Assembly: GCF_016906995.1 (NCBI RefSeq)
Contig: NZ_JAFBBD010000002.1
Coordinates: 83,572 to 147,571, forward strand
DNA: 64,000 nt
Reading direction: 5' to 3'
Origin: Spongiibacter marinus
GTDB taxonomy: Bacteria > Pseudomonadota > Gammaproteobacteria > Pseudomonadales > Spongiibacteraceae
The position numbers and the translations under genes were made by a program. How positions within the stretch are numbered: the first letter of the stretch is position 1; each line of letters opens with the position of its first letter. Below the pieces are notes generated by a model. The model saw only the letters and a list, made by a program, of their open reading frames with translations. It was not told where the DNA came from and did no database searches. Below, piece after piece: positions 25,636 through 37,099 of the stretch.

Positions 25636-26477
25636 TACCAAACAGCTACTTAACGGCATGGTCAAAACATGCGCCCTGGGCAGAACGATATCAGATAGAG
25701 CAAGACCTGATTATCAGTCGTGCGCTTGTCGAACTATTTTCTAATCCCTTCTTGGCAAGCGAATTGCGTTTTCGTGGTGGTACAGCGCTGAACAAGCTGC
25801 ATTTCCCTGACCCTCTGCGGTATTCGGAAGATATTGACTTGGTGCGTACTACAGAAGGCCCCATAAAGGGGTTGCTGGGAACGATGCAGGATATCCTGCG
25901 GCCTTGGCTGGGTGATGCGAACTATAAGACGAGCAAAGTTGCTCCTAAGCTCACCTATTCGGTAGAGGCGGAAGACGGTACTCAGATACGCCTAAAAATA
26001 GAGATCAATACGCGGGAAAGGGCAGCTTTCGATGGAGGAGTCACCTCCCCATATGCAGTTGAAAACCCTTGGTTTACAGGCGGGTGTGAAATTCCCACCT
26101 TCTCAAACGACGAGATGCTAGCTACCAAGCTACGAGCGCTGTTACAGCGTGACAAGGGGCGCGATCTGTTCGACCTGTCTCATGCGCTTGCTAGCCTTGA
26201 CCCGGTCGATCCGGCGAATATCGCCAGACTTTTTGAGCGCTATGTCGAAGATGCGCCCATTTCCCGCGCCAACGCTGAACAGCGTATGTTCCAGAAGCTG
26301 GCAAGCAAGGATTTATTATCGGATATGAGGCCTTTGGTCCGTTCCGATCACATTGAATCTTTCAGCGATCAGGCCCTGCATGACTCTTTTGTACTGGTTT
26401 TTGATAAGCTGATTTCAGAAATCTCTGGTGACCCTTGGGCCAAAACGGAGGCAATGAGAGAGCGCTTCAAAATCTAG
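25632..26477 (+). CDS. AbiEii family nucleotidyltransferase toxin
   Basis: 281 aa. The nucleotidyltransferase core FRGGTALNKLHF followed by RYSEDIDLV (DxD-type metal site) and DEMLATKLRALLQRDKGRDLFDL is diagnostic of AbiEii/DUF1814. AbiEii toxins transfer nucleotides to cellular targets (tRNA in related systems), halting growth during phage infection. It is translationally coupled to the antitoxin. Confidence 0.93.
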   Translation: MIPNSYLTAWSKHAPWAERYQIEQDLIISRALVELFSNPFLASELRFRGGTALNKLHFPDPLRYSEDIDLVRTTEGPIKGLLGTMQDILRPWLGDANYKTSKVAPKLTYSVEAEDGTQIRLKIEINTRERAAFDGGVTSPYAVENPWFTGGCEIPTFSNDEMLATKLRALLQRDKGRDLFDLSHALASLDPVDPANIARLFERYVEDAPISRANAEQRMFQKLASKDLLSDMRPLVRSDHIESFSDQALHDSFVLVFDKLISEISGDPWAKTEAMRERFKI

Positions 26478-26537
26478 CCAACGCCTTGCGATGATGCCGC
26501 GAGGCTCGGCTTTGCAGTCATCCCGTAGTCTGGCTGC

Positions 26538-26701
26538 ATGGAGTGTTCAAAGAAAAATCAGACAGCGACAGCGCAGCATTCACCGGAGCAGATAGCTCTG
26601 GTCAAACTGCTGGCGCGGGCGGCAGCGGAGAGCGATCACAAAGCCTCCGGCGAGGCCCATGAATCGTCGCACGAACATCGCCAGAATGGCGAGGAGTCTG
26701 C

Positions 26702-26705
<4 letters not shown>
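26538..26705 (+). CDS. 55-residue protein coupled to serine recombinase
   Basis: A frame from ATG to a TGA that overlaps the recombinase ATG (ATGA). The peptide is hydrophilic: MECSKKNQTATAQHSPEQ, an Ala/Leu helix LVKLLARAAAE, then a His/Glu/Ser-rich tail. Coupling to the recombinase suggests a real gene, perhaps a recombination accessory factor, although small proteins of unknown role are also common at this place. A 17-base sequence shared with the mobC leader lies about 30 bases upstream. Confidence 0.55.
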
Positions 26706-28396
<1,691 letters not shown>

Positions 28397-28433
28397 ATTG
28401 ACTGGTTGTCTTGTTCTCTAAGACAGGTCGCGC

Positions 28434-28462
28434 ATTATAGGGATGGCTTTGGGGGCTTGCAA
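28434..28462 (-). promoter_or_regulatory. Sigma-70 promoter of initiator tRNA
   Basis: On the minus strand, TTGCAA (-35) and TATAAT (-10) are separated by exactly 17 bases, followed by a GC-rich discriminator (GCGCGACC) typical of stringently controlled stable RNA promoters. Transcription would start about 30 bases before the tRNA. Confidence 0.85.
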
Positions 28463-28515
28463 GCCTTATGTGCGTTTTGTTTCAAATTTTTGAAAATACC
28501 GATATTTAAAGCACA

Positions 28516-29283
28516 TTAACCGCTGTGGCGAATGGAGCCATCGACAGGTAGCACGGTGCCGTTGATGAAGGATCCCGCGTCACTCGCGAGCAAGATGACC
28601 GGGCCAACAAGCTCGTCGATATTGCCAAGGCGTTTAGCAGGCATGCGCTGAATATAGGCTTTGCCGGCGTCGGTGGCGAAGAAGTCTTGGTTCATTTCGG
28701 TTAGGAACCAGCCGGGTGCGATGGCGTTTACGCGAATGCCGTGACGCATTAGGTCGAGTGACATTGCCTGAGTGAGGTGGGCGACTGCTGCTTTTGAGGC
28801 GCAGTACGTGGTTTGGCCACTCTGCGCCATAATCGCTAGTACCGAGGCGATGTTGATAATGCTGCCCTGTAGCCCGGCGGCAACCATGCGTGCGGCGCCT
28901 TCCTGCGCTACATTCCAAACGCCATTGAAGTTGGTACCCATAACGAAGTCGCGAGACGCGTCATCAATTTTAAGGAAGTTCTTCGGGTCGGCAACACCGG
29001 CGTTGTTAATGATGATGTCAGGCGTTCCCGACAGCGCTTCGGCGCGGTCATAGGCGGCATTGACGCTGCTGCGGTCGGCGACGTCCATGGCGACTGCATG
29101 GGCAACGCCCCCTGCGGCGCGAATTTCTTCCACCAGTGCGTGCAGTTTCTCTTCGCGGCGGGCACAGGCAATGATTTCCGCGCCAGCCTCGGCCAGCCCT
29201 TTGGCGATGCCGTGGCCCAGGCCCGATGAGGCCCCGGTAATAAGTACTCGACGGTTTTGCAGAGAGAAACGTTGCAGGCTCAT
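28516..29283 (-). CDS. Short-chain dehydrogenase/reductase
   Basis: 255 aa, classical SDR. The NAD(P) site is TGASSGLGHG (residues 17-26), with the NNAG motif, catalytic Ser in IINIASV, and YCASK (Y-x3-K). The ending PVDGSIRHSG is typical. The arginine-rich segment after the second strand (CARREEK) hints at NADP preference. Substrate unknown. It is the first chromosomal gene next to the tRNA, transcribed toward it. Confidence 0.9.
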   Translation of the reverse strand: MSLQRFSLQNRRVLITGASSGLGHGIAKGLAEAGAEIIACARREEKLHALVEEIRAAGGVAHAVAMDVADRSSVNAAYDRAEALSGTPDIIINNAGVADPKNFLKIDDASRDFVMGTNFNGVWNVAQEGAARMVAAGLQGSIINIASVLAIMAQSGQTTYCASKAAVAHLTQAMSLDLMRHGIRVNAIAPGWFLTEMNQDFFATDAGKAYIQRMPAKRLGNIDELVGPVILLASDAGSFINGTVLPVDGSIRHSG

Positions 29284-29529
29284 TCGCTTATCCTTCGCTG
29301 TTTAGTTATTGAAAGTGTGCCCGATTAAAGCGGCTTTCGGCGCCGATAGGAAGCTCTTTTCATGCCCTGGTGTGTCATTGCACGGCGGCGATGTCGCGTT
29401 AGGACCGTCGTGGCGCGGCTGCGCATCTTTTCAGCAATTGAGGTAGAATTCTGCCCTCAAATAATACCTCTCCCCCGATGGGGCGATACTGCTTCGGCGC
29501 GACGACGCAGCCGCCGAGGTCTGCGATGA

Positions 29530-30690
29530 GTGAATACGATGGATGAATTTGCCGATATTCGGCCCTACCGCGACAGTGAGGTGCGGGAGGTGCTGGATCG
29601 CCTGTTAGTTGACGATGAATTACTCAACGCCGTTGCTGCGCTGCGCATGCCAAAAGCCAGCCGTTGGTTCCCAAAGTTGCTGCGACCGCTGATCAGCGCA
29701 ATTTTGCGCCGGCAGTTTAAGCGCGTTGTGTCTGTGGCAGATTTTCAGCAGCGGGTGAAAAGCTATATGGATAGCATGATCGCTCGTTCCACCAGTGCAT
29801 TCACGGTATCGGGGCTGGAAAACCTCTCGGCGGATAAGGCATACCTGTTTATCAGTAACCATCGAGATATCGCTCTCGACCCCGCATTTGTGAACTATGC
29901 GCTCCATACCAATGGCATGGACACTGTGCGTATCGCGATTGGCGATAACTTGTTGTCTAAGGCTTTTGCTGCCGATTTGATGCGTATTAATAAGAGCTTC
30001 ATCGTGCAGCGCAGTGCCAAGGGGCCGAGGCAGATGCTGGCCGCATTTAAGAAGCTGTCCAGCTACATTCGCCATTCTCTGCATCAAGAGCGCTCCTCGA
30101 TATGGATCGCTCAGCGGGAAGGGCGCGCAAAGGACGGCAACGACGCGACCGAAGTTGCGCTGCTAAAGATGATCGGTATGTCGCAGCGTAAGGCTGACGA
30201 GAGCTATGCCGAATTTATTGCGGCGATGAATATTGTGCCGGTGAGCATCAGCTATGAATGGGACCCGCTGGATGCGGCCAAGGCCCATGAGCTGGCGCAG
30301 ATAGAAATGGATGGCCGTTATGAAAAGGCCGAACACGAGGATCTGAAAAGCATCGCGACAGGAATTGTTGGGCAAAAGGGGCATGTGCATGTGCATTTCG
30401 GCACGCCAATGAGTGGCGACTACAGCGATGCCAGCGAGCTTGCCCAGGCCATCGATGCCCAGATCATTGGTAACTACCGCTTACACGGCAGCAACCTGTT
30501 GGCCTATATGCGCCTGTTTAACGACGAGCGCTGGCGCTCGGTTACCACCGCCGATGTGCCCGCCGCCGAGGTGGCGCACTTTGACGAGCACTTTGCCAAT
30601 ATGCCGCCCGACTATCGGCGCAAGGCGTTGGAGATCTATGCGCGACCGCTGATTAACCAATTGGCATTACAAGAGAGCACCTCTGCGTGA
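29530..30690 (+). CDS. Glycerolipid acyltransferase (PlsC/PlsB-like)
   Basis: About 385 aa. The acyltransferase site FISNHRDIALDP is followed by downstream blocks including IWIAQREGRAKDG, as in glycerophosphate acyltransferases. The region before residue 90 is helical and the C-terminus is specific to this group. It probably acylates a glycerolipid or similar alcohol at the inner membrane. The start is GTG 29530 or ATG 29539. DinG follows 20 bases downstream, so they may be cotranscribed. Confidence 0.8.
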   Translation: MNTMDEFADIRPYRDSEVREVLDRLLVDDELLNAVAALRMPKASRWFPKLLRPLISAILRRQFKRVVSVADFQQRVKSYMDSMIARSTSAFTVSGLENLSADKAYLFISNHRDIALDPAFVNYALHTNGMDTVRIAIGDNLLSKAFAADLMRINKSFIVQRSAKGPRQMLAAFKKLSSYIRHSLHQERSSIWIAQREGRAKDGNDATEVALLKMIGMSQRKADESYAEFIAAMNIVPVSISYEWDPLDAAKAHELAQIEMDGRYEKAEHEDLKSIATGIVGQKGHVHVHFGTPMSGDYSDASELAQAIDAQIIGNYRLHGSNLLAYMRLFNDERWRSVTTADVPAAEVAHFDEHFANMPPDYRRKALEIYARPLINQLALQESTSA

Positions 30691-30709
30691 ATTTGTCGGG
30701 AGCACAATA

Positions 30710-32833
30710 GTGCTGAGTGATGCGCTAAAACAGCAGATTCAGGGCGCGTACCGCCAGTTTCTTGATAGCAAATCGCTGCGGCCGCGGCTCGGGCAGCGCT
30801 TAATGATTGCCCATATTGCGCGCGTGCTGGGTGGGATTAAGCGCAATCAAGACCACAAGCGCAGCGGTGGGGACCACCTGTGTGTGGTGGAAGCTGGCAC
30901 GGGTACGGGTAAGACCCTGGCCTATGCATTGGCAGCGATACCCATTGCGCGGGAATGTGACAAAACACTGGTGATTGCCACCGCGACCGTGGCTTTGCAG
31001 GAGCAGATTCTGCAGCGTGACTTGCCCGATATTTTGCAGCACAGTGGCCTGTCTTTCACCTTGAGTTTGTCCAAAGGGCGCCGCCGTTATTTGTGCCTCT
31101 CTAAACTTGACCAGATTCTCTGTGGTGGCGATGCCGCAACCCTACCGCTTTATCCTGATGAGCGCAGCGCCGCGCCTGACAACAGCGCGTTGGCGCTGTA
31201 TACGCGTTTTGCCGATACCTTGGCGAGTGGCCAGTGGGACGGCGATCGCGATAACTGGGACAGCGTCTTGCCCGAGGAACAGTGGCAGCGCGTCACTACC
31301 GACCACGCGCAGTGCAGCGGTCGGCGTTGCAGTCATGTTAAGCAGTGCAGCTTCTTTAAAGCGCGGGAGTCGATGGCTCAAGCCGAGGTGGTTGTGGCAA
31401 ACCACGACCTCGTGCTGGCCGACTTAGCCTTGGGTGGCGGCGCAATACTGCCGCCGCCGGAAGAGTGCATTTATATTTTCGACGAAGCCCATCACCTTCC
31501 CGACAAGGTGATCAATCATTTCAGTGCGAACTTTCGCCTCGGCGCCAGTGAGCGATGGCTGGAACAAGCGGAGCGCAGTATTGCGCCTATTCTGGCCATA
31601 CCGGCCATGCAAAAGTCACTCAGGGGGCAGTTTGACTCCCTATTGAACTTGCTCGTTGCCGCGCGAGAGGCGCTGAATCCGCTCAGGCCGATATTGGTGG
31701 AATTGCTAGAGGGGGCCGTTGAGCGGCAGGGCAATAAGCAGCTGCGCTTTGAAGAGGGCAGGGTGCCCGAGCGACTGGCTGAGCGAGCGCGCGAGTTGCG
31801 CGTTGCCTTTGCTGCACTGGTGCAGCATTGCGAGGCCATGAGCGACACCCTCCAGGACGGTTTGGATAAGGGCACATTAGAGCAGCGCCGCGACGAGTTG
31901 GAACAGTGGTTGGGTGATGTGTCGGCGATGCGCTTTCGCTGCCAGAATATGCTGGCCCTGTGGCAGTCCTACGCCAGCGATAGCCGCACGGAAAAGCCGC
32001 CTATCGCCCGTTGGCTGACGCTGGTTGATGCCGGTCAGGGGCTCAGGGATATGGAGCTCAACAGTAGCCCTATTTTGGCGGCAAAAACCCTTCAGTCGTC
32101 ACTGTGGTCGCGCTGTTATGGCGCGGTATTAACATCGGCTACGCTTACGGCGCTCGGCAGTTTTAAGCGCTTTAGTATGCGCGCTGGCTTATACGAAGAT
32201 GCCAGCTTTGAGGTGGTGCCCAGCCCTTTCAATCACGCCGAAGCGGGGCAATTGCATGTGCCTGCGATGAGCTGCGATGCCGGCGATGCCCAGGCGCATA
32301 CCGACGCATTAATTGAGATGCTGCCGCAGCTGCTGGACAAGGCGGTGGGAAGCCTGGTGCTGTTCGCATCGCGAAAACAGCTGAATGCGGTCTATGAGGG
32401 AGTGCCCTTGTCGTTGCGCAGCTTGATACTGGCGCAGGGAGAATTGCCGAAACATGACATTCTGCGGCAGCATCGCGAGCGTCTGGATGCCGGAAAGGGC
32501 AGCGTTATTTTTGGCTTGGCCAGTTTCGCAGAAGGGGTCGATTTGCCGGGCAAATACTGCTCGCATGTGGTGATCGCGAAAATTCCCTTTGCCGTGCCAG
32601 AGGACCCAGTAGAAGAGGCGCTGGCAGAGTGGATAAGCGCCAATAACGGCAACCCCTTTATGGAAATAACCGTGCCGGATGCGGCGGTTCGTCTTATTCA
32701 GGCTAGTGGGCGCTTGCTGCGCAGTGAGTCTGATCGGGGAAAAATCAGTATTCTGGACCGGCGTATAGTCACCCGTCAGTACGGCCGCAAAATGCTCGAT
32801 TCAATGCCGCCCTACCAACAAGTGATAGAGTAA
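30710..32833 (+). CDS. dinG: ATP-dependent DNA helicase, DinG-like
   Basis: 707 aa from a GTG start. Walker A is EAGTGTGKTLAYALA near residue 65. The iron-sulfur cluster region has four cysteines, including CSGRRC and CSFF (about residues 200-220). The helicase box is FDEAHHLPD, and the C-terminal motif VI-like part is IQASGRLLRSESDRG. These mark the XPD/DinG family of 5'-3' helicases that unwind R-loops and damaged DNA. Length fits E. coli DinG. Confidence 0.93.
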   Translation: MLSDALKQQIQGAYRQFLDSKSLRPRLGQRLMIAHIARVLGGIKRNQDHKRSGGDHLCVVEAGTGTGKTLAYALAAIPIARECDKTLVIATATVALQEQILQRDLPDILQHSGLSFTLSLSKGRRRYLCLSKLDQILCGGDAATLPLYPDERSAAPDNSALALYTRFADTLASGQWDGDRDNWDSVLPEEQWQRVTTDHAQCSGRRCSHVKQCSFFKARESMAQAEVVVANHDLVLADLALGGGAILPPPEECIYIFDEAHHLPDKVINHFSANFRLGASERWLEQAERSIAPILAIPAMQKSLRGQFDSLLNLLVAAREALNPLRPILVELLEGAVERQGNKQLRFEEGRVPERLAERARELRVAFAALVQHCEAMSDTLQDGLDKGTLEQRRDELEQWLGDVSAMRFRCQNMLALWQSYASDSRTEKPPIARWLTLVDAGQGLRDMELNSSPILAAKTLQSSLWSRCYGAVLTSATLTALGSFKRFSMRAGLYEDASFEVVPSPFNHAEAGQLHVPAMSCDAGDAQAHTDALIEMLPQLLDKAVGSLVLFASRKQLNAVYEGVPLSLRSLILAQGELPKHDILRQHRERLDAGKGSVIFGLASFAEGVDLPGKYCSHVVIAKIPFAVPEDPVEEALAEWISANNGNPFMEITVPDAAVRLIQASGRLLRSESDRGKISILDRRIVTRQYGRKMLDSMPPYQQVIE

Positions 32834-32837
32834 AGCT

Positions 32838-33179
32838 GTGAGTGTGTATTACCGCGTGTCTGCGACCCTGATTGATATTGAAGCTGAGCTGCGTCGCATC
32901 GGGCATTGGGAAAGCCAGCGGCCGCCCGAGCAGGCACTGCGCAGCGAGCAACCCTTTGCCGTGGATACCTTGACGTTCAGCCAGTGGTTGCAGTTTATCT
33001 TTATTCCGCGAATACGCTTTCTTGCGGAGCAGGAGCAGAGCCTACCGGGGGCGTGTAATATTTCGCCGATGGCGGAGGAGTTTTATCGAGGGCAGAATCT
33101 GCCCGTGGCGGAGTTGCTGGCTGCGCTGCGACATATCGACAGCTTATTAAGTCATGGCGGCGACGCGCCGACGCGATAA
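32838..33179 (+). CDS. YqcC family protein
   Basis: 113 aa from a GTG five bases after dinG. DIEAELRRIGHWESQRP, FSQWLQFIFIPRI and LLAALRHIDSLL match the YqcC (DUF446) family, a small all-helical cytoplasmic protein of unknown role. Operon with dinG is likely. Confidence 0.85.
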   Translation: MSVYYRVSATLIDIEAELRRIGHWESQRPPEQALRSEQPFAVDTLTFSQWLQFIFIPRIRFLAEQEQSLPGACNISPMAEEFYRGQNLPVAELLAALRHIDSLLSHGGDAPTR

Positions 33180-33212
33180 CTCATCGCTCCGGCGCGCAGA
33201 GGAAGGGGCTGC

Positions 33213-33836
33213 TTAGCTTGCGCTGCTGTTGTCTTCGGCGGCCATTACCATGCGCACCAGATGGGCCAGTGAGCGCACGCCCATTTTTTCCATCACCCGG
33301 GCGCGGTGAATTTCCACGGTGCGCTGGCTGATATCCAGGTCATAGGCAATCACCTTGTTGGCCTTGCCTTCAATCATCAGCTCCATAACCTGTTTCTCGC
33401 GGGGGGTTAGCTCGGCGAGACGCTCAATAATCTTGTGCTTTTCTTCCAGGTCGGCGCGGTTTTCAGCGTCCGCGGCGATCGCCTGCTGAATCTTGCCCAG
33501 TAGCTCTTCCTCTCGGTAGGGCTTCTGTACGAAGTCGACAGCGCCGCGCTGCATGGCTTCAACGGCCATCGGAACATCGCCGTGGCCGGTAACGAAGATA
33601 ATCGGCAAAATGGAGTTTCGCATGTTCAGCTGGCGTTGAAGCTCCATGCCGTTCATGCCGGGCATACGGATGTCCAGTACCATACAGCCGGCCATATCAG
33701 TGGAGAAATCCTCTAAAAAGGCATCTGCGCGAGAGTACGCGGCAACGTGGTAGCCTACCGATTCCAAGACCATTTGCAGTGAGTCGCGAACGGCGTCATC
33801 GTCTTCAACCAAGTAGACAGTTGCTTCTTTTGTCAT
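33213..33836 (-). CDS. FixJ/TodT-type response regulator
   Basis: 207 aa. Receiver domain with acidic pocket VEDDD (residues 10-14), phospho-acceptor in VLDIRMPGMNG, and FVTGHGDVPMAVEAMQRGAVDF with KPY, a FixJ-type signature. A LuxR-type helix-turn-helix follows (LTPREKQVMELMIEGKANK, SQRTVEIHRARVMEKM). It is divergent from two large histidine kinases, its likely partners. Confidence 0.93.
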   Translation of the reverse strand: MTKEATVYLVEDDDAVRDSLQMVLESVGYHVAAYSRADAFLEDFSTDMAGCMVLDIRMPGMNGMELQRQLNMRNSILPIIFVTGHGDVPMAVEAMQRGAVDFVQKPYREEELLGKIQQAIAADAENRADLEEKHKIIERLAELTPREKQVMELMIEGKANKVIAYDLDISQRTVEIHRARVMEKMGVRSLAHLVRMVMAAEDNSSAS

Positions 33837-34009
33837 TATCCCGTCCTTGCTTTGTCAGGCGTCTTTCGCCCAGATTAGCCGAAATCTATGGGGTTTTGCC
33901 AGCTTCATGCAGAAATTCCTCACTGCGATACTGGCGAAGCGCGATCTGAGCCGATAAGCTTCTGGTTTATATGCCTTCGGGCCACCAATATGAAGAAGAA
34001 AGGGTGCGC

Positions 34010-37000
34010 ATGAAATCGAAGCGCAGTTTAGTACAGATATACCTCCTCAGCCTGGTTGCCTTGTCGGCAATTCCGCTGGCTGTGCTGGGTTACATCTGGA
34101 TCGCCAAAGAGTACGAGCGCTACACTCAGCAGAGTGAGGATTGGCGCGACAGTTATATCGAGTCGCGCCGTGAACTGCTGCGTCGCGAGGTCGACAAGGC
34201 CGTTGAGTACTTAGAGTTTAGGCGCACTCAGCTCAATCGTCAGCTTTACAACGACCTGCGCCACCAAGTGGCCATTGGTCTGTCCCTCATAGAAAACACA
34301 CGCAAAGAATATGTGGGGGAGAGCCGTAAGGAACAGCTGAGCCGCTTGCGCACCACAATGAGCTCGCTCAGCTTTCACGACAACAACGGTTTTTTCTTTC
34401 TTTTCGATTCCGCTGGGCGGGCAATTTTGCCGCCCATGCATCCCGCTGGTGATAAACGCCTGAGCGACGGCAAGGTGCTTAATGCCTTTGCCGAACAGAT
34501 ACGCTCGGTCACACAAAAGAAAAATTACGACTTTGTAGAATACCGAGTCACTGACAGCAGTCGCCCTGGCACCAGTGAGCGCAACTTCAGCTTTGTGTAC
34601 TACTTCGAGCCGCTTGGCTTGTACATGGGGGCGAGTGTTTACCTGCATGACGAGATTGCGCGCGTACAGAAAGAAGTTGTTGAGCGTATAGCCGCTGTGC
34701 CCGTCGATACCGAAAACTCAATCCTGTTTATGGTGGACGGCGATGGGCGGCAGTTGGTCAATGGCTATGACCCCGAGGCAGTGGGCCAGCCAATGCCGGA
34801 CGTGCTTGCTGTTACTCAGGGTTTGGACGCCGAAAACAACAGCTTGTTTACCGAGCTGAATTGGCGAGACCGGGAAGGCGGTCAGCAGCCGGTGGTTTCC
34901 TATATCCGTCGCTACCAGCCCTGGGGCTGGACCCTGGGCTCGGCAGTGTTTTTGGACGAGCTCAATGCCAAACTGTTGGCTGAGCGCTCCGCCCTGCAGA
35001 GCCGTGTAGAAGAACATATTTTATTCATCTTGGTCATCGCCTTCGGCCTGATGTTGTTCTCGATGATCGCGGCGCGCTGGTTGGCTCGGCGCAGTGCGCA
35101 TGGCTTCAATATCTTTCAGCAGTTTTTTGCCGACGCCAGCAAGCGTTCAACATTTATCGACGTGGAGCGGCTGCCGTTTGCCGAGTTTCAACACTTGGCG
35201 GAAGATGCCAACTTCATGGTCGAGAAGCGCACCCAAACGGAGCGCGCGCTTAAACTGAGTGAACGGCGCTTCCAACTAGCCTTGGATGCTGCCCAAAACC
35301 ACCTCTGGGATCTCGACTTAAGCACTGGCTTAGTGACTGTGGGTGCCAGCTTCTTTCGCTCGCTGGGCTACACCCCTCCGAGCAAGCCCTATGCCGTGGC
35401 GGCATTTAAAGAAATTGCCTACCCGGATGATCTGCAGATTATTGCCTCTGCCGTTGATAGTTGGTTGGGTTTGGCAACTGGCAATAGCGTCGAGTTTCGG
35501 GTTCGCGACAGCGACGGAAATTATCACTGGATATACAGTCGCGGCGACGTTGTCGAAAACGACGAGCGCGACCAGCCCCTGCGCGCCATGGGTATCATGA
35601 CCGATATCACCGAGCGCAAGCGCATGGAGCAGGATCTGGTGGATGCACGCATTGCCGCTGAAGATGCGCTTCACGCCAAGAGCCAGTTCCTTTCAAGTGT
35701 GAGCCACGAGTTGCGCACACCGCTTAACGGCGTACTGGGCTACGCGCAATTATTGCAAAAAGAGCAGGGCTTCCCGCCAGACAGCAAAGAGTATTTACGC
35801 GCGATTGAAAGCTGCGGCAAGCACTTGTTGAACTTGATTAACGATGTGCTCGATCTGGCAAAAATTGAAAGTGGCAATATCAATATCGTATGCGAAGCGA
35901 ATGATCTCGATGATGTTATCGCCAGTGTTGGCGACATTGTCGGCCATCGCGCGAAGTCGAAAGGCCTGGAGTTCATTATTGAGGTGGCCGACGATGTAGA
36001 GCGCAAGCTGCAATTCGACGCCGTAAAACTGCGGCAGGTATTGGTTAACCTGCTCGATAACGCCGTCAAGTTCACCAACAGTGGACAGGTAGGCTTGAAG
36101 GTTGGTGTTAACGAAGTTGACGATAGCCTGCAGTTTGAGGTTCGCGACTCCGGTATTGGTATTCCCGCCGACAAGCTGCGAGATGTTTTTGAGCCTTTCC
36201 GCCAAGTGAATCCTCAAGACGGTAAGGGAACAGGGCTCGGCCTGTCGATCTGTCGCCGCTTGGTAGAGGCGATGGGTGGCAGTTTGAATGTGCGCAGCGA
36301 GGAAGGTGTTGGCAGCTGTTTCTACTTCCATATCCCGCTAATGCCTGTGTCAGAGCAAAGCTCGCCGTTATTGGATGTGCTCGAAACGCAGGAGCCCGTC
36401 GCCGAAGAAGCCGAGATATCGGGTAATCCTGCGGTGATTGTTGCCGACGACGTTGCGGTGAATCGCCAGGTATTGCTGGGTATGCTCGAAGATATTACCG
36501 ACGATGTTCGAGAAGCGGCGAACGGTCTTGAAGTGATAGAGCGTTTGAAGGAGCGCGACGCCGCCGTTATTTTGATGGATTTGCGAATGCCGGAAATGGA
36601 CGGCATGGAAGCAACGCGGATCATTAAGCAGGAAATGAAACACGATGTTGCCATTATTATGGCATCAGCCACCACTGACGAGGGAATGGTGGAAGAAGCG
36701 CGCTCCTTCGGCTGTGATGATTTCCTTCCCAAACCGATTAGCATGGCAGACCTGTACAAGGTAATGGCGCGATTCTGCGATACCGCCGTGCCGGACGATT
36801 CACCGGTGGCGAGCGTTGCGCCGGCGGCGTTAAAAGCGGGATATATCGATGTTTATCCGAATGCATCAGCGTCTGAGGATGTGCCGCTGCCCGAGGAATT
36901 GCTGGAAAAATTAGCCCACGCCGTAGACCTCGGTGATGTCACCGGGTTGCGAGAACTGCTTGAGGTGCTGCGTAAGCGTCACCCAGAGCAGCGCGAATTG

Positions 37001-37099
37001 AGTGAAGAGGCTGAGCGCCTTCTGCGTGAATTCGACTTTGAGCGCTTAGGGCAATTGTTCAAGTCAGTAAATGAAGGAGCCGCCGTCGATGGCACCTGA
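34010..37099 (+). CDS. Hybrid sensor histidine kinase (Cache-PAS-HisKA-HATPase-REC)
   Basis: About 1029 aa from ATG 34010. TM1 (residues 8-28) and TM2 (about 335-355) enclose a periplasmic double Cache domain (FFFLFDSAGRAILPP, FMVDGDGRQLVNG, QPWGWTLGSAVF). Then a PAS domain, HisKA with FLSSVSHELRTPLNG, HATPase with N, G1 (DSGIGIP) and G2 (GTGLGLS) boxes, and a receiver domain with MDLRMPEMDG. The acidic C-terminal tail is short, without a clear HPt domain. Cache domains bind small carboxylates or amino acids. The next kinase gene overlaps its end. Confidence 0.92.
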   Translation: MKSKRSLVQIYLLSLVALSAIPLAVLGYIWIAKEYERYTQQSEDWRDSYIESRRELLRREVDKAVEYLEFRRTQLNRQLYNDLRHQVAIGLSLIENTRKEYVGESRKEQLSRLRTTMSSLSFHDNNGFFFLFDSAGRAILPPMHPAGDKRLSDGKVLNAFAEQIRSVTQKKNYDFVEYRVTDSSRPGTSERNFSFVYYFEPLGLYMGASVYLHDEIARVQKEVVERIAAVPVDTENSILFMVDGDGRQLVNGYDPEAVGQPMPDVLAVTQGLDAENNSLFTELNWRDREGGQQPVVSYIRRYQPWGWTLGSAVFLDELNAKLLAERSALQSRVEEHILFILVIAFGLMLFSMIAARWLARRSAHGFNIFQQFFADASKRSTFIDVERLPFAEFQHLAEDANFMVEKRTQTERALKLSERRFQLALDAAQNHLWDLDLSTGLVTVGASFFRSLGYTPPSKPYAVAAFKEIAYPDDLQIIASAVDSWLGLATGNSVEFRVRDSDGNYHWIYSRGDVVENDERDQPLRAMGIMTDITERKRMEQDLVDARIAAEDALHAKSQFLSSVSHELRTPLNGVLGYAQLLQKEQGFPPDSKEYLRAIESCGKHLLNLINDVLDLAKIESGNINIVCEANDLDDVIASVGDIVGHRAKSKGLEFIIEVADDVERKLQFDAVKLRQVLVNLLDNAVKFTNSGQVGLKVGVNEVDDSLQFEVRDSGIGIPADKLRDVFEPFRQVNPQDGKGTGLGLSICRRLVEAMGGSLNVRSEEGVGSCFYFHIPLMPVSEQSSPLLDVLETQEPVAEEAEISGNPAVIVADDVAVNRQVLLGMLEDITDDVREAANGLEVIERLKERDAAVILMDLRMPEMDGMEATRIIKQEMKHDVAIIMASATTDEGMVEEARSFGCDDFLPKPISMADLYKVMARFCDTAVPDDSPVASVAPAALKAGYIDVYPNASASEDVPLPEELLEKLAHAVDLGDVTGLRELLEVLRKRHPEQRELSEEAERLLREFDFERLGQLFKSVNEGAAVDGT

